DNA of 17,127 bases from Desulfatitalea sp. UBA4791 (GTDB lineage: Bacteria > Desulfobacterota > Desulfobacteria > Desulfobacterales > Desulfosarcinaceae). The stretch lies in contig DHGT01000066.1 in the NCBI GenBank assembly GCA_002402905.1, forward strand, positions 1-17,127, written 5' to 3'. The position numbers and the translations under genes were made by a program. Below are positions 7,601-14,533 of this stretch, piece after piece (within the stretch, counting starts at the first letter, position 1; the number at the start of each line of letters is the position of its first letter). The notes beneath the pieces were generated by a model. It did no database searches. It saw only the letters and a list, made by a program, of their open reading frames with translations, and was not told where the DNA came from.

Positions 7601-7903
7601 CAGCAGGCGCAGGCCCATGACGCTGACGCCTGTGAACAGAAATGTGGCGGCCAGCAGTTTGGGGCCCGGAAATCGCTGCATGAAGCCGGCCATGATACCC
7701 ATGGCCACCACGGTGACGATGGCGTTGAGCATGTTGACGACCGGCATGAACTCGACGCCATAACGCTTCAGGAAAGCCGTTTCGGCATAATTGTTGAGCA
7801 GCATGCCCGAAGTGCGCACGAGAAAGAGCAGGGCCAGGGTCCAGAGGAACAGGCCGATTTCCTTGTCGTAAACATCGAGCCAACGGGCGATGCGCTTGAG
7901 CAT
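4697..7903 (-). CDS. Npt1/Npt2-type (ATP/ADP-carrier-like) membrane protein with HEAT repeats and cyclic-nucleotide-binding domain
   Basis: About 1068 residues in three parts. Residues 1 to about 430 hold roughly eleven or twelve hydrophobic helices similar to nucleotide (ATP/ADP) translocases, with the early LNNYAETAFLKRYGVE region. Residues about 440-920 are helical repeats of HEAT type (phrases such as RVRLAALRAFHVV, DPLAEIRHTAAERI). Residues about 935-1068 are a cNMP-binding domain with the phosphate cassette GEMALFEDLPRTATI, keeping the Glu and Arg used for ligand binding. This three-part layout is known in deltaproteobacteria, but the substrate is not settled. ATG 7903 follows AGGTTGA; TTG 7909 is the alternative. 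It follows the SUMF1-like gene by 12 nt, so the two share an operon. Cyclic-nucleotide gating of transport is inference. Confidence 0.85.
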   Translation of the reverse strand: MLKRIARWLDVYDKEIGLFLWTLALLFLVRTSGMLLNNYAETAFLKRYGVEFMPVVNMLNAIVTVVAMGIMAGFMQRFPGPKLLAATFLFTGVSVMGLRLLIPLGIDLIYPILFMLKALYEVLLAMLFWNLANDLFNTRQSKRLFPLITAGGVVGQILGSFGTPWLVRWFNVDNLLVIYLIISIIGAGAVRGMMGRFPSILNVESKTGRSKEKKSMIQEIKTVAPMMKESLLLRLMILLTLMPNVVIPIINYQFNFAVDRTFATESGLIQFFGYFRGVQNIISLIILLFVGKIYGRWGLPVALMFHPLNYIFAFTAFLLRFDVFSAIYARMSTQIIRTTINIPANAVVMGLFPESYRAMVRPFLRGTVVRIGLFVGSGLILIGDRLFHPRYLSLVALPFVLGWLVAPILLKLRYAGILSSLIKDNQLDLKSMEENEVSQLFRDRSIQNELAEAFRNAEQQEVVWYARLIQRLKVPDTDRLLIERIPTLSPEMQMALLELLTPNVGANASTLLMNLATREDPALTLAVLKTVYRLGTGATAAFDRTAFMDHRDPMIRAYAVAGLMAQAQETARAHIQAWLDAEDADTRKAGIIAAGLSRDTRFLPALKKCLEDERDKGFLPEIIDAMHAAGEHDLNAILTPYLGHNDQRVRLAALRAFHVVDTSSLRTVVALLADPLAEIRHTAAERIENARFQDGKTLIKALNTPSKPSRELLFDLLDRLQIKDPDLFRFARDQIEGAYKSLAETQGLSNLPKTPARELLLEHLAQQRMEIVENVLRVLSIEDRSGRMRIIARGLLSPDARQRGNSQEAIDDMIDRSLTRILLPLIDERPVEQVLAIGRKAFKTKKFSKDGSDLIQHLLQRYDWMAVLLALQIHAESEKPFIDRSDIEPLANHLNPHVRRLARQILSSSHIAEPKEEGSMTESLTLPKIILWLKRIEIFEQLTVNELAAVASVTEEIDFAENQEVIKENDQGDTLYLIIEGRVSVFKRQEDGKEIELDYMDAGDYFGEMALFEDLPRTATIRTTTPCRMLMLHKQEFKEMVREYPQIALAICRVLSARIRKLHARMTQ

Positions 7904-7915
7904 GTTCAAATCAAC

Positions 7916-8755
7916 CTATGGTTCGGGCGTAAAAACCAGGCGAAATCCCGTCGTGTGAAGTCGGCTGGCAGGATGGGCGTGGGCGCGGTTGGCCGATCGG
8001 CAGGCGTGCCCCGGATCGAACCAGCTGCCGCCGCGCAGCACGCGTTCCGTACCGCTGACAGGCCCCTGGGGGTTGATCTGCCGGGTTTGAGGATAGGGGC
8101 CGAACCAATCCTGGACCCATTCCCAGACATTTCCGTGCATGTCGTAAAGCCCCCAGGCGTTGGGGGCGAAGCTTCTGACCGGCGCCGGGCTTTCCTGGCT
8201 GGTTCGCAACCCCGGGCGCTGTTCCATGCACCCGCTCTCCCCATAATAGCTGCCGGCGTACATGGCCCGCGAGCAGTCGATACGATGTCCCCAGGGATAT
8301 GCGCTCCGGGTTCCTGCGCGGGCGGCATACTCCCATTCCGCCTCGGTGGGCAATCGATAGGTGCCTTTGCCCATCGCATTGAGTTTCTGGATGAATTTGT
8401 TGGCATCGAACCATGAGATTTTCGTCGCCGGTAGGGTTTTGTCGCCCAGCCAGCGTAAAAAGAAACCGCTGCCCATCATGGCCTGCCACTGGCCCAGGGT
8501 GACTTCGCTGGTCTGCAGGTAGAACGGCTTGTCGATGACGGCCGGGTGTTCCCGTTCGCTGTCGCTCCGATGGGGTTCATCGACAGGGCTGCCCATGGTG
8601 AAAGCACCTGCCGGTATCCGCACAAATTCCATACCCAGGGAATTGACGAACCTTTTCATTTCGCTTTCGGCCGCGGCGAGGCAAGGCCACAGGCAGATCA
8701 GGAGGATGAGCGCGGGAAACCATCGGCTTCGGACCTTCGCGGAGGGGCAGATCAT
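7916..8755 (-). CDS. Exported SUMF1/FGE-sulfatase-domain protein, 279 aa, apparently lacking the catalytic cysteines
   Basis: A signal peptide (about residues 1-30, hydrophobic ALILLICLWPCLAAA) precedes a complete formylglycine-generating-enzyme-like fold: MEFVRIPAGAFTMGS, then LPTEAEWEYAARAG, then LYDMHGNVWEWVQDW, and RGGSW ... CRSANR ... TGFRLV near the end. True FGE enzymes have two catalytic cysteines between GGS and the CRxAxR-type motif; here that stretch is WFDPGHA, so sulfatase activation is unlikely. Many such domains have other, often structural, roles. GGAG lies 7 nt before the ATG, and a promoter is visible upstream. The next gene is the HEAT/cNMP carrier, so a periplasmic accessory role is possible but not shown. 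Confidence 0.85.
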   Translation of the reverse strand: MICPSAKVRSRWFPALILLICLWPCLAAAESEMKRFVNSLGMEFVRIPAGAFTMGSPVDEPHRSDSEREHPAVIDKPFYLQTSEVTLGQWQAMMGSGFFLRWLGDKTLPATKISWFDANKFIQKLNAMGKGTYRLPTEAEWEYAARAGTRSAYPWGHRIDCSRAMYAGSYYGESGCMEQRPGLRTSQESPAPVRSFAPNAWGLYDMHGNVWEWVQDWFGPYPQTRQINPQGPVSGTERVLRGGSWFDPGHACRSANRAHAHPASRLHTTGFRLVFTPEP

Positions 8756-8798
8756 GGCATATCTCCAATAGTTTTATCGCCTTACAGATAGTTCAACG

Positions 8799-8827
8799 AT
8801 CATAATGGTTTTTCCCCTGATTGCCAA
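8799..8827 (-). promoter_or_regulatory. Sigma70-like promoter of the SUMF1-carrier operon
   Basis: Read on the minus strand, TTGGCA (8827-8822), a 17-nt spacer and TATGAT (8804-8799) form a near-consensus promoter, one mismatch in each box. Transcription would start near 8792, giving a leader of roughly 37 nt before the ATG at 8755. Confidence 0.55.
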
Positions 8828-8896
8828 GGGGCAGACACTGTTTGATATCGCACCGCTTATGATATAGACAAGTCAGATCAAAGGAGACCCAACACC

Positions 8897-10723
8897 ATGC
8901 GCCACCCAGAGGCCGATATTCTTCTGGTGCAGCCGCCGATTCACCATCCGGCCTGTTATTCGACCCTCCTTCTGAGGGTCGCGAACGCGATGCGGCACGA
9001 CGGTCACACCATCCGTCGCTTCCATGCCGGTGCGGGATATTTCAACTATGTAGTGAGGAATGCCCGTGTGCAGGCCGATTTGCAGGCACGGGTCGCCGAG
9101 CGTCTACAGCGGGGCGATGACCAGGGGGCGGAAGATCGGGTCCGGCGGAAGGCTCAATTCCTTGCCGCGGAAACTTGTATGGCTGGCTTGACATTTCGGG
9201 AGGATCCGGCTGTCTTGCAGGAATCGCCGGCCGACCCTGGCTGGGCCGATTTCTCTGAAAGCGTTCGTCGGTTGGATGGCCTCGACAAGGTGTTGGATCT
9301 GGTATCGGCCGCCTACCCTCCCGCCCGCATCGATCGCCGTGGATTCGTGCGGCCGGGGCTCGATGATGAAGAGGCTTTGGCCGCTTATCTGGATGATCCG
9401 CAGCACAACCCATTTTTCGACTATGCAGGTGAGGCGGAGGTACCGGACATCGCCTCGGGCCGGTGCGCCGCAGTGGCAATGATGGTCTCTGCACCCGGCC
9501 AGATGGTCGGGGCGTTGACCCTGGCGCGTCGGTGGCAACGGCGATGGCCGACGGTCGCAATTGCGGTTTGTGCCGCCCGCAAAGATTGGGGCACGGCGGC
9601 CGAACGGATTTTGGTCCAACTGCGCGAACCGGCGGCAGACCGGGTCGCTGCCATGATTCATCGGGCCATGGACGAAGCGGCAGCGGAGAAGATTGCGGCG
9701 TCGACACAGGGGGCGGGACCTTGCAGCGAAGAGGGGAGCGTTTATCGGCTGGCGTCCGCCCAGCTCTCATCTCTTTCAACATCTGTGGCGCAAAGCGGGG
9801 GGCGGGTGATCGTCTGGGAAAAGCCCAGCGGGCCGATGGCGGATTTCAGCCGCCTGCTGTTCCAGTCCGCCAAGCAGGGGCATTGGAATCACCTGGTGTT
9901 CACTCCGGGGGATGATCCCGAGCTGAGGGCGCAGATCGAGCAGTTTGCCAATGAAAATCCTTATATCATTCACTCCTGGTGCCGGTATGAAAGTCCCCTT
10001 TCGCGATACAGCGACGGGGTGTGGCATTTTCCTGAAGAGAGCCCGCCCTATGGCGCCACTCGGCCCATGCCCGGCCGACCGGTGTGGATGCGGCTGCAAG
10101 ACCCGGTTTATCTTCAGGCCTGTGTCCGGACACAGGGAGCCAAAGGCCTGGCCCGCCAGCGTTTGGGCGATGATGGTCGCCTCCTGCCGGAATTGGGCAG
10201 CCGCCTGGTCTATCGCTACCTGCCGCCAGATCAGTTGCCGTCCGGATATTTCGACGAAATCTGCCGCATGGTCGAGGCCGGCGGCACGGTGGGCAGCCAG
10301 TGGCTGCGCCATAACCTGCAACATGCGTACTTGATCGGTTATGCGGAAGAAGATGGTTTGATTGCGGGCAATTCCAGCCTGAAACGGCCTCGGGAAGAGT
10401 ATGTGGACGCAGTGAGCGCGCAATGCGGCATCGACCTGCACAACTACCTGGAGCGCGGATACACCTCCGTGCGACCCGAGTACCGCAGCCTGGGAATCGG
10501 TGCCAAGTTGCTGGAGGGTTTGACCGAGAGAGCCGGAAGCTACAAGATCTACTCGGTCATCGCCGAAGACAACGTGGCCACCCAGAAGATGGCCATTCGC
10601 AACCGGACCCGAAAGGTCGCCGCATTTTTCAGCGAACGGACCCGGAAGCAGATCGGCATTTGGGTGCCCGAGTGGATGCTGCCCGAAGGTTTCGAGCTGC
10701 CCCCGCAGCCCGATTTGAGTTGA
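8897..10723 (+). CDS. Degenerate B12-binding/radical-SAM-like protein fused to a C-terminal GNAT acetyltransferase, 608 aa
   Basis: The N-terminal half resembles B12-binding radical SAM proteins (DILLVQPPIHHP at the start; NPFFDY at 171-176 followed by an alternating strand/helix segment), but its nine cysteines are scattered and form no CX3CX2C or CX4CX2C motif, so no radical chemistry is expected. Around residues 305-360 a stretch like FSRLLFQSAKQGHWNHLVF recalls the barrel of such enzymes. Residues about 470-590 are a GNAT domain with the acetyl-CoA signature R530-S-L-G-I-G535. AAGGAG lies 10 nt before ATG 8897. It heads a five-gene, same-strand set, and its N-terminus is similar in layout to that of the radical SAM protein at 14534. 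Likely role: acyl transfer onto a small substrate or peptide recognised by the N-terminal part (inference). Confidence 0.75.
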   Translation: MRHPEADILLVQPPIHHPACYSTLLLRVANAMRHDGHTIRRFHAGAGYFNYVVRNARVQADLQARVAERLQRGDDQGAEDRVRRKAQFLAAETCMAGLTFREDPAVLQESPADPGWADFSESVRRLDGLDKVLDLVSAAYPPARIDRRGFVRPGLDDEEALAAYLDDPQHNPFFDYAGEAEVPDIASGRCAAVAMMVSAPGQMVGALTLARRWQRRWPTVAIAVCAARKDWGTAAERILVQLREPAADRVAAMIHRAMDEAAAEKIAASTQGAGPCSEEGSVYRLASAQLSSLSTSVAQSGGRVIVWEKPSGPMADFSRLLFQSAKQGHWNHLVFTPGDDPELRAQIEQFANENPYIIHSWCRYESPLSRYSDGVWHFPEESPPYGATRPMPGRPVWMRLQDPVYLQACVRTQGAKGLARQRLGDDGRLLPELGSRLVYRYLPPDQLPSGYFDEICRMVEAGGTVGSQWLRHNLQHAYLIGYAEEDGLIAGNSSLKRPREEYVDAVSAQCGIDLHNYLERGYTSVRPEYRSLGIGAKLLEGLTERAGSYKIYSVIAEDNVATQKMAIRNRTRKVAAFFSERTRKQIGIWVPEWMLPEGFELPPQPDLS

Positions 10724-10813
10724 TTTTTATACAGCGTCGTCCGGCACAAATTTTTTTTACGAGACCTTTAAGTTTAAAGGCAATATCTGGTCAAAATAGT
10801 GACATTCAGTTTA

Positions 10814-10891
10814 ATGAGGAGAGTCGAAAGAGAAGCTATGGCACCGATCGGTACTGTTTTTCAACCGGCAGTAGAGAAAAGCGAGCGCTGA
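10814..10891 (+). CDS. Possible 25-aa leader or small peptide overlapping the ATP-grasp start
   Basis: A short frame from ATG 10814 to TGA 10889-10891 encodes a charged peptide beginning MRRVEREAM and ending AVEKSER. Its stop overlaps the next start as TGATG, the arrangement of translational coupling, and the downstream gene has no good ribosome-binding site of its own. There is no clear Shine-Dalgarno before ATG 10814; ATG 10838 would give 17 residues. It could be a coupling leader or, more speculatively, a substrate peptide. It is easily a chance frame. Confidence 0.25.
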   Translation: MRRVEREAMAPIGTVFQPAVEKSER

Positions 10892-11793
10892 TGGATTCGA
10901 AGCGGAAGCAGATCGGGGTCATCACCGTGCGCGGCCCGGACTACCATCCCACCCGGCGGTTGGCGGAAGCCGCTCAGGAACGGGGGTGCGATCTCGAACC
11001 GATCGATCCCTATCGCGTATGGCCCGCTTATCGAGAAGGACGCGCCGTGCTGCTCGGCGATCGGCGCGCTGTCTCCCTGGATGCGGTCCTGCCGCGCCAG
11101 GGGGCCGAAATCAAGGCTGCCGCCCTGCCGCTCATCTCGCATCTGGCCCAGATGGGTGTCGCGGTGATTAACCGGTTGCCGGCCATCGAACGGGCCAAAC
11201 ACAAATTTTTCACCTTGCAGGCTCTTGCAGGGGCCGCCCTGCCGGTGGCCCGAACCGTCTTTGTCTCCGCGGCCGAGGGCATCGAGGCGGCCCTGGGTGA
11301 ATTCGGGGCGGCCGGCGCGGTGCTCAAACCCGTCAGCGGACGACAGGGCAGCGGCATCTGCAGAATCTATCCGGGGGAAGTATTGCCCCGTCACATTCGG
11401 ATCGAACTCGACAACGGCCGCGGCGTCCTGGTGCAGCAGTATATCGAACCCGAAGGGCGGCAGGATCTGCGGGCGCTGGTCATCGGCGGCCAGGTGGCGG
11501 GAGCCATGGTGCTGGCGCCCGCTCAAGGGGATTTTCGCGCCAATGTGCATCTGGGCGGGCAGGGCCGCGCCCTGGAACTTTCCGCTTCATTGACGCAAAC
11601 CGCTATTCGTGCCGCGGCCGCCGTCGGATTGGAGATCGCCGGGGTCGACCTGATGGTCGCGGCCGATGGCCGTGTGCTGGTCAACGAGGTGAATTACGCG
11701 CCCGGCTTCAAGGGGCTGGAAGCGGCCACGGGCAAGGATATCGCCGGCGCCATGATCGATTACGTGCTGCGCGTGTTGGGATCCAACACTTGA
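10891..11793 (+). CDS. RimK/LysX-type ATP-grasp amino-acid ligase, 300 aa
   Basis: Full length for the RimK family (about 300 residues). The N-terminal domain (1 to about 110) is the preATP-grasp part. The ATP-grasp fold follows, with the nucleotide lysine in AVLKPVSGRQGSG (Lys146), QQYIEPEGRQDLR, and the Mg-binding VNEVN (Asn265, Glu266, Asn268) followed by APGFKGLEAATGKDIAGAMI, very typical of RimK and LysX. These enzymes form amide bonds between a carboxylate (activated as acyl phosphate) and an amino acid, often glutamate. The frame is open far upstream, but ATG 10891 begins the family-like sequence. The preceding GNAT gene and following PP-loop gene suggest a small-molecule or peptide pathway rather than ribosomal S6 modification. 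Confidence 0.88.
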   Translation: MDSKRKQIGVITVRGPDYHPTRRLAEAAQERGCDLEPIDPYRVWPAYREGRAVLLGDRRAVSLDAVLPRQGAEIKAAALPLISHLAQMGVAVINRLPAIERAKHKFFTLQALAGAALPVARTVFVSAAEGIEAALGEFGAAGAVLKPVSGRQGSGICRIYPGEVLPRHIRIELDNGRGVLVQQYIEPEGRQDLRALVIGGQVAGAMVLAPAQGDFRANVHLGGQGRALELSASLTQTAIRAAAAVGLEIAGVDLMVAADGRVLVNEVNYAPGFKGLEAATGKDIAGAMIDYVLRVLGSNT

Positions 11794-11916
11794 CGGCACC
11801 GTAAAAAGCCCAATATCTGCGTTGCGCTCATCCCGTGCTCCTTGCGGCGTACGATCAGTACGCCTCAGGACACGGAATTTCGCGCGCCTTGATCTTGAAC
11901 TTTTTACGGCGCCGTC
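11792..11916. repeat. Palindromic MITE-like element, copy 3 (divergent tips, shared core)
   Basis: A 125-bp near-perfect palindrome. Tips GACGGCACCGTAAAAAG and CTTTTTACGGCGCCGTC differ at one base when one is reverse complemented; the centre is GGCGTAC-gatca-GTACGCC. It carries AATATCTGCGTTGC and GCGCGCCTTGATCTTG, also present in the elements at 1590 and 4539. The left end overlaps the TGA stop of the ATP-grasp gene. It separates that gene from the PP-loop gene and may attenuate read-through. Confidence 0.75.
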
Positions 11917-12008
11917 CCGCGACCACGTTTTTCAAGTTCATCAAGATATAAAACGATTACAATTCGTTATCAACCTTCGGCAAACCTGACGGATGGGAGA
12001 TTGAATCC

Positions 12009-13145
12009 ATGCGCATTACCGACCTGGAGAAGACGATCGATGGCGATCAGGTGCGGGTGCGGGCCATGGTCCGCTGGGAGGATTGTGATCAGCCGGCCAG
12101 GGAGATCTACATCGCCACCGAGAGAGAATTCGAGGCAGATATCGAACCGGTTCCTGACGCCTTTCTGGTGGGCGCCGTCATCCCGGCCCTGCACTTCGGC
12201 GAACGGCGTATTGCCATGGACCCGCGCGTCTGCCCGGTGCTCAAGGAGGGGCTCTCCAGGGTCATGGGGTTGATGGCGCACTGGTCCAACGGCCAGATGC
12301 GGCCCCTGCGATTGGAGGCCCGAAGCCTGCCGGCGCCACGGTATGAAGACATATCCCGTCGGACCGGATTGTTTCTATCCGGTGGGATCGATTCCCTGGC
12401 CACCTTGCGCCGCAATCATCTGCAATTTCCGTCCGGTCACCCGTACCGCGTGCAGGATGGCCTGATGGTCCACGGATTTGATATCGGCGGAGTGGTCGAG
12501 CGGGGCGCCAAATTGCATGTCTTCGAACGGGCCAGGGCGCACATGGCGCCCGTGGCGGCCGAAGCAGGGGTGACGCTCATTCCGGTGTACACCAATATCC
12601 GCCACCTGTGTGATGAGCGGGAGTTGTGGCTCAACCGTTTTTTCGGAGCGGTCCTGGGGGCCGTGGCCCACGCGTTTGGGCGGCGCGTGGGAACGATGAA
12701 CGTGGCGGCCTCCTACGACATCCCCAATCTGGTCCCCTGTGGTTCGCATCCCCTGCTGGACCCGGCTTACGGCAGCGCCGATGTGCAGATTCGCCATTGC
12801 GACCTCGAACTGTCGCGCATCGACAAACTGCGCCTGATCGCCCAATGGCCGGTGGCCTTGGACAATTTCAGGGTGTGCCTGGCCAATGTCCCCGATCGTC
12901 TCAATTGCGGCCGTTGCGAAAAGTGCGTGCGCACCATGACCGGGTTGATCGCCATCGGCGCGCTCGAACGGAGCCGCGCCTTCGTGGAAAACGATGTAGA
13001 TCCCGCCCTTTTCGAAAATTTCAAGATCACTATCCGCCATCGCGAACCCTTCTACGAAGAGATGCTGCAACCGCTTCGGGAGCAGGGCCGCGACGATCTG
13101 GCCGCCTTGATCCAGGCCAAGCTGGCCGAATCGCCCAATGGATAG
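12009..13145 (+). CDS. PP-loop (adenine nucleotide alpha hydrolase-like) protein with QueC-like four-cysteine site, 378 aa
   Basis: The PP-loop SGGIDS is at residues 124-129 (LFLSGGIDSLATLR). Near the C-terminus four cysteines, C290-x9-C300-GR-C303-EK-C306, resemble the zinc site of QueC and similar ATP pyrophosphatases. The N-terminal ~120 residues are a beta-rich domain I cannot assign; there is no N-terminal Cys glutaminase domain as in asparagine synthetase B. Such enzymes adenylate a carboxylate or carbonyl and then add nitrogen or sulfur. GGGAG lies 10 nt before ATG 12009. It lies between the ATP-grasp ligase and the MFS transporter. It could be an amidating or cyclising step on the same product (inference). 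Confidence 0.8.
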   Translation: MRITDLEKTIDGDQVRVRAMVRWEDCDQPAREIYIATEREFEADIEPVPDAFLVGAVIPALHFGERRIAMDPRVCPVLKEGLSRVMGLMAHWSNGQMRPLRLEARSLPAPRYEDISRRTGLFLSGGIDSLATLRRNHLQFPSGHPYRVQDGLMVHGFDIGGVVERGAKLHVFERARAHMAPVAAEAGVTLIPVYTNIRHLCDERELWLNRFFGAVLGAVAHAFGRRVGTMNVAASYDIPNLVPCGSHPLLDPAYGSADVQIRHCDLELSRIDKLRLIAQWPVALDNFRVCLANVPDRLNCGRCEKCVRTMTGLIAIGALERSRAFVENDVDPALFENFKITIRHREPFYEEMLQPLREQGRDDLAALIQAKLAESPNG

Positions 13146-13158
13146 GGACCTTCACTGG

Positions 13159-13187
13159 TTGACAGCACCCAACGGTGACTCTATAGT
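13159..13187 (+). promoter_or_regulatory. Near-consensus sigma70 promoter upstream of the MFS gene
   Basis: TTGACA (13159-13164), 17-nt spacer, TATAGT (13182-13187): only one mismatch to consensus. It lies in the 86-nt gap after the PP-loop gene; transcription would begin near 13194, about 38 nt before the GTG start at 13232. The last two genes of the region thus have their own promoter. Confidence 0.7.
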
Positions 13188-13231
13188 CCGGACCTCATTG
13201 CAAATGTCTTCGAAAAAGGAATGACGTTAAC

Positions 13232-14521
13232 GTGACCAACGCCCCTTCGCCACCATTGCGCATCGCCTGGTTCATCTGGAGTCTGGGTGCCTTTTTTTAT
13301 CTGCTGGGCTTTTTCCATCGGGTGGCGCCGGCCGTCATGACCGAAGAGCTCATGCGGGAATTCGATATCAGCGCCGGCGCCCTGGGCCAACTGTCGGCCG
13401 TCTATTTTTACAGCTATGTGGCCATGCAGATCCCCACCGGGATCATCGCCGATACCTGGGGGCCGAGGCGTCTGCTCAGTACCGGCGCCTGGGTGGCAAC
13501 GGTCGGCACCATCCTGTTCGCCCTCTCACCGGCCATGTTCTGGGTCGGGATGGGGCGCCTGCTCATCGGCGGTGCCGTGGCCGTGGCCTTCGTTGGGCTG
13601 TTGAAACTGGCCAACAGCTGGTTCCCGCCGCAGTACTACGCCATGGTATCGGGCATGGCGCTTTTCTTCGGCATCATCGGCGCCGTGTTCGCCGGTAACC
13701 CCTTGCGCCTGCTCATGGACCATTACAGTCGGCGGACGGTGATGCTTTTCGTGGCGGCTTTGAGCGTTGCCATCGGCATCGCCATCCGGCTTTTCGTGCG
13801 CGATTACCCGCACGAAAAGGGGTATGCCGACCTGGCTACCTGCGGGATCGGCTGCGGCGAAACGAGGCGCACGCCCATTGTGGCCGGCATTCTCGAAGTG
13901 TGCCGCAATCGCAACACCTTGTTGCTATTGGTGATTCCCGGATCCCTGGCCGGCAGCGTGCTCACCTTCTGCGGACTGTGGGGCGTTCCCTACCTGGTTA
14001 CCCATCATGATCTCTCCACCTCGCGGGCCGCGGTGGTGACCTCTGCCGTGCTCGTGGCGCTGGCCCTGGCCGGCCCCATCTTCGGGTGGCTGTCCGACCG
14101 CTGGGGCAAGCGCAAGCCGCTTTTCATCATCGGGTGCGCCCTGACCCTGACCGCTTTTGCCATCGCTTTCTTTGCAACGGCGCTGCCGCTCACCGCATTG
14201 GTCGTCGTTTTGCTGATTGCCGGTTTCAGCTCGGGCAGCATGATCCTGACCTTCGCCTTTGCCAAGGAGTCGGTGCCCGGCCGTCTCTCGGGAACCGTTT
14301 CGGGGGTGATCAATATGGGCGTGATGATCGGGCCCATGGTGTTGCAGCCGGCCGTGGGCTGGATGCTGGACCGGCAGTGGCAGGGACAGACGCAGGCCGG
14401 TGTCCGGATCTACGACCTGGCCGCCTATCAGGCCGGGTTCTCCATGATGCTGGCCTGGATCGCCCTGGCCCTGATCCTGCTTTTTTTCACCCGTGAAACC
14501 CACTGCCGGCAAACCGTCTGA
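13232..14521 (+). CDS. MFS transporter, 429 aa
   Basis: Twelve hydrophobic segments and typical major facilitator landmarks: YFYSYVAMQIPTGIIADTWGPRR between helices 2 and 3 (motif A-like), a long central cytoplasmic loop around residues 190-225, and GPIFGWLSDRWGKRKP as the second-half motif A. Length is normal. GTG 13232 is chosen because AAGGA lies 11 nt upstream and no in-frame ATG exists before residue ~33. Family members move sugars-phosphates, organic anions or drugs; the substrate cannot be read here. It starts a two-gene unit with the radical SAM gene 12 nt later. In this context it may export the cluster product or import a precursor. Confidence 0.9.
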   Translation: MTNAPSPPLRIAWFIWSLGAFFYLLGFFHRVAPAVMTEELMREFDISAGALGQLSAVYFYSYVAMQIPTGIIADTWGPRRLLSTGAWVATVGTILFALSPAMFWVGMGRLLIGGAVAVAFVGLLKLANSWFPPQYYAMVSGMALFFGIIGAVFAGNPLRLLMDHYSRRTVMLFVAALSVAIGIAIRLFVRDYPHEKGYADLATCGIGCGETRRTPIVAGILEVCRNRNTLLLLVIPGSLAGSVLTFCGLWGVPYLVTHHDLSTSRAAVVTSAVLVALALAGPIFGWLSDRWGKRKPLFIIGCALTLTAFAIAFFATALPLTALVVVLLIAGFSSGSMILTFAFAKESVPGRLSGTVSGVINMGVMIGPMVLQPAVGWMLDRQWQGQTQAGVRIYDLAAYQAGFSMMLAWIALALILLFFTRETHCRQTV

Positions 14522-14533
14522 CGGCGGTCCATC

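Noticed and set aside
7484..8416. 310-residue plus-strand frame across the carrier and SUMF1-like genes
   Set aside because: It is rich in His, Gln and Asp as typical of shadow frames and spans two well-supported minus-strand genes.
9042..9782. 246-residue minus-strand frame inside the GNAT fusion gene
   Set aside because: Pro/Arg-rich shadow without a start context or family resemblance.
10765..10780. CCTTTAA/TTAAAGG hairpin after the GNAT gene as a terminator
   Set aside because: Only a 2-nt loop, A+T-rich stem and no T run after it; unlikely to fold as a terminator.
10423..10890. Long N-terminal extension of the ATP-grasp protein
   Set aside because: It overlaps the end of the GNAT gene in another frame and shows no coding character; the RimK-like sequence starts at 10891.
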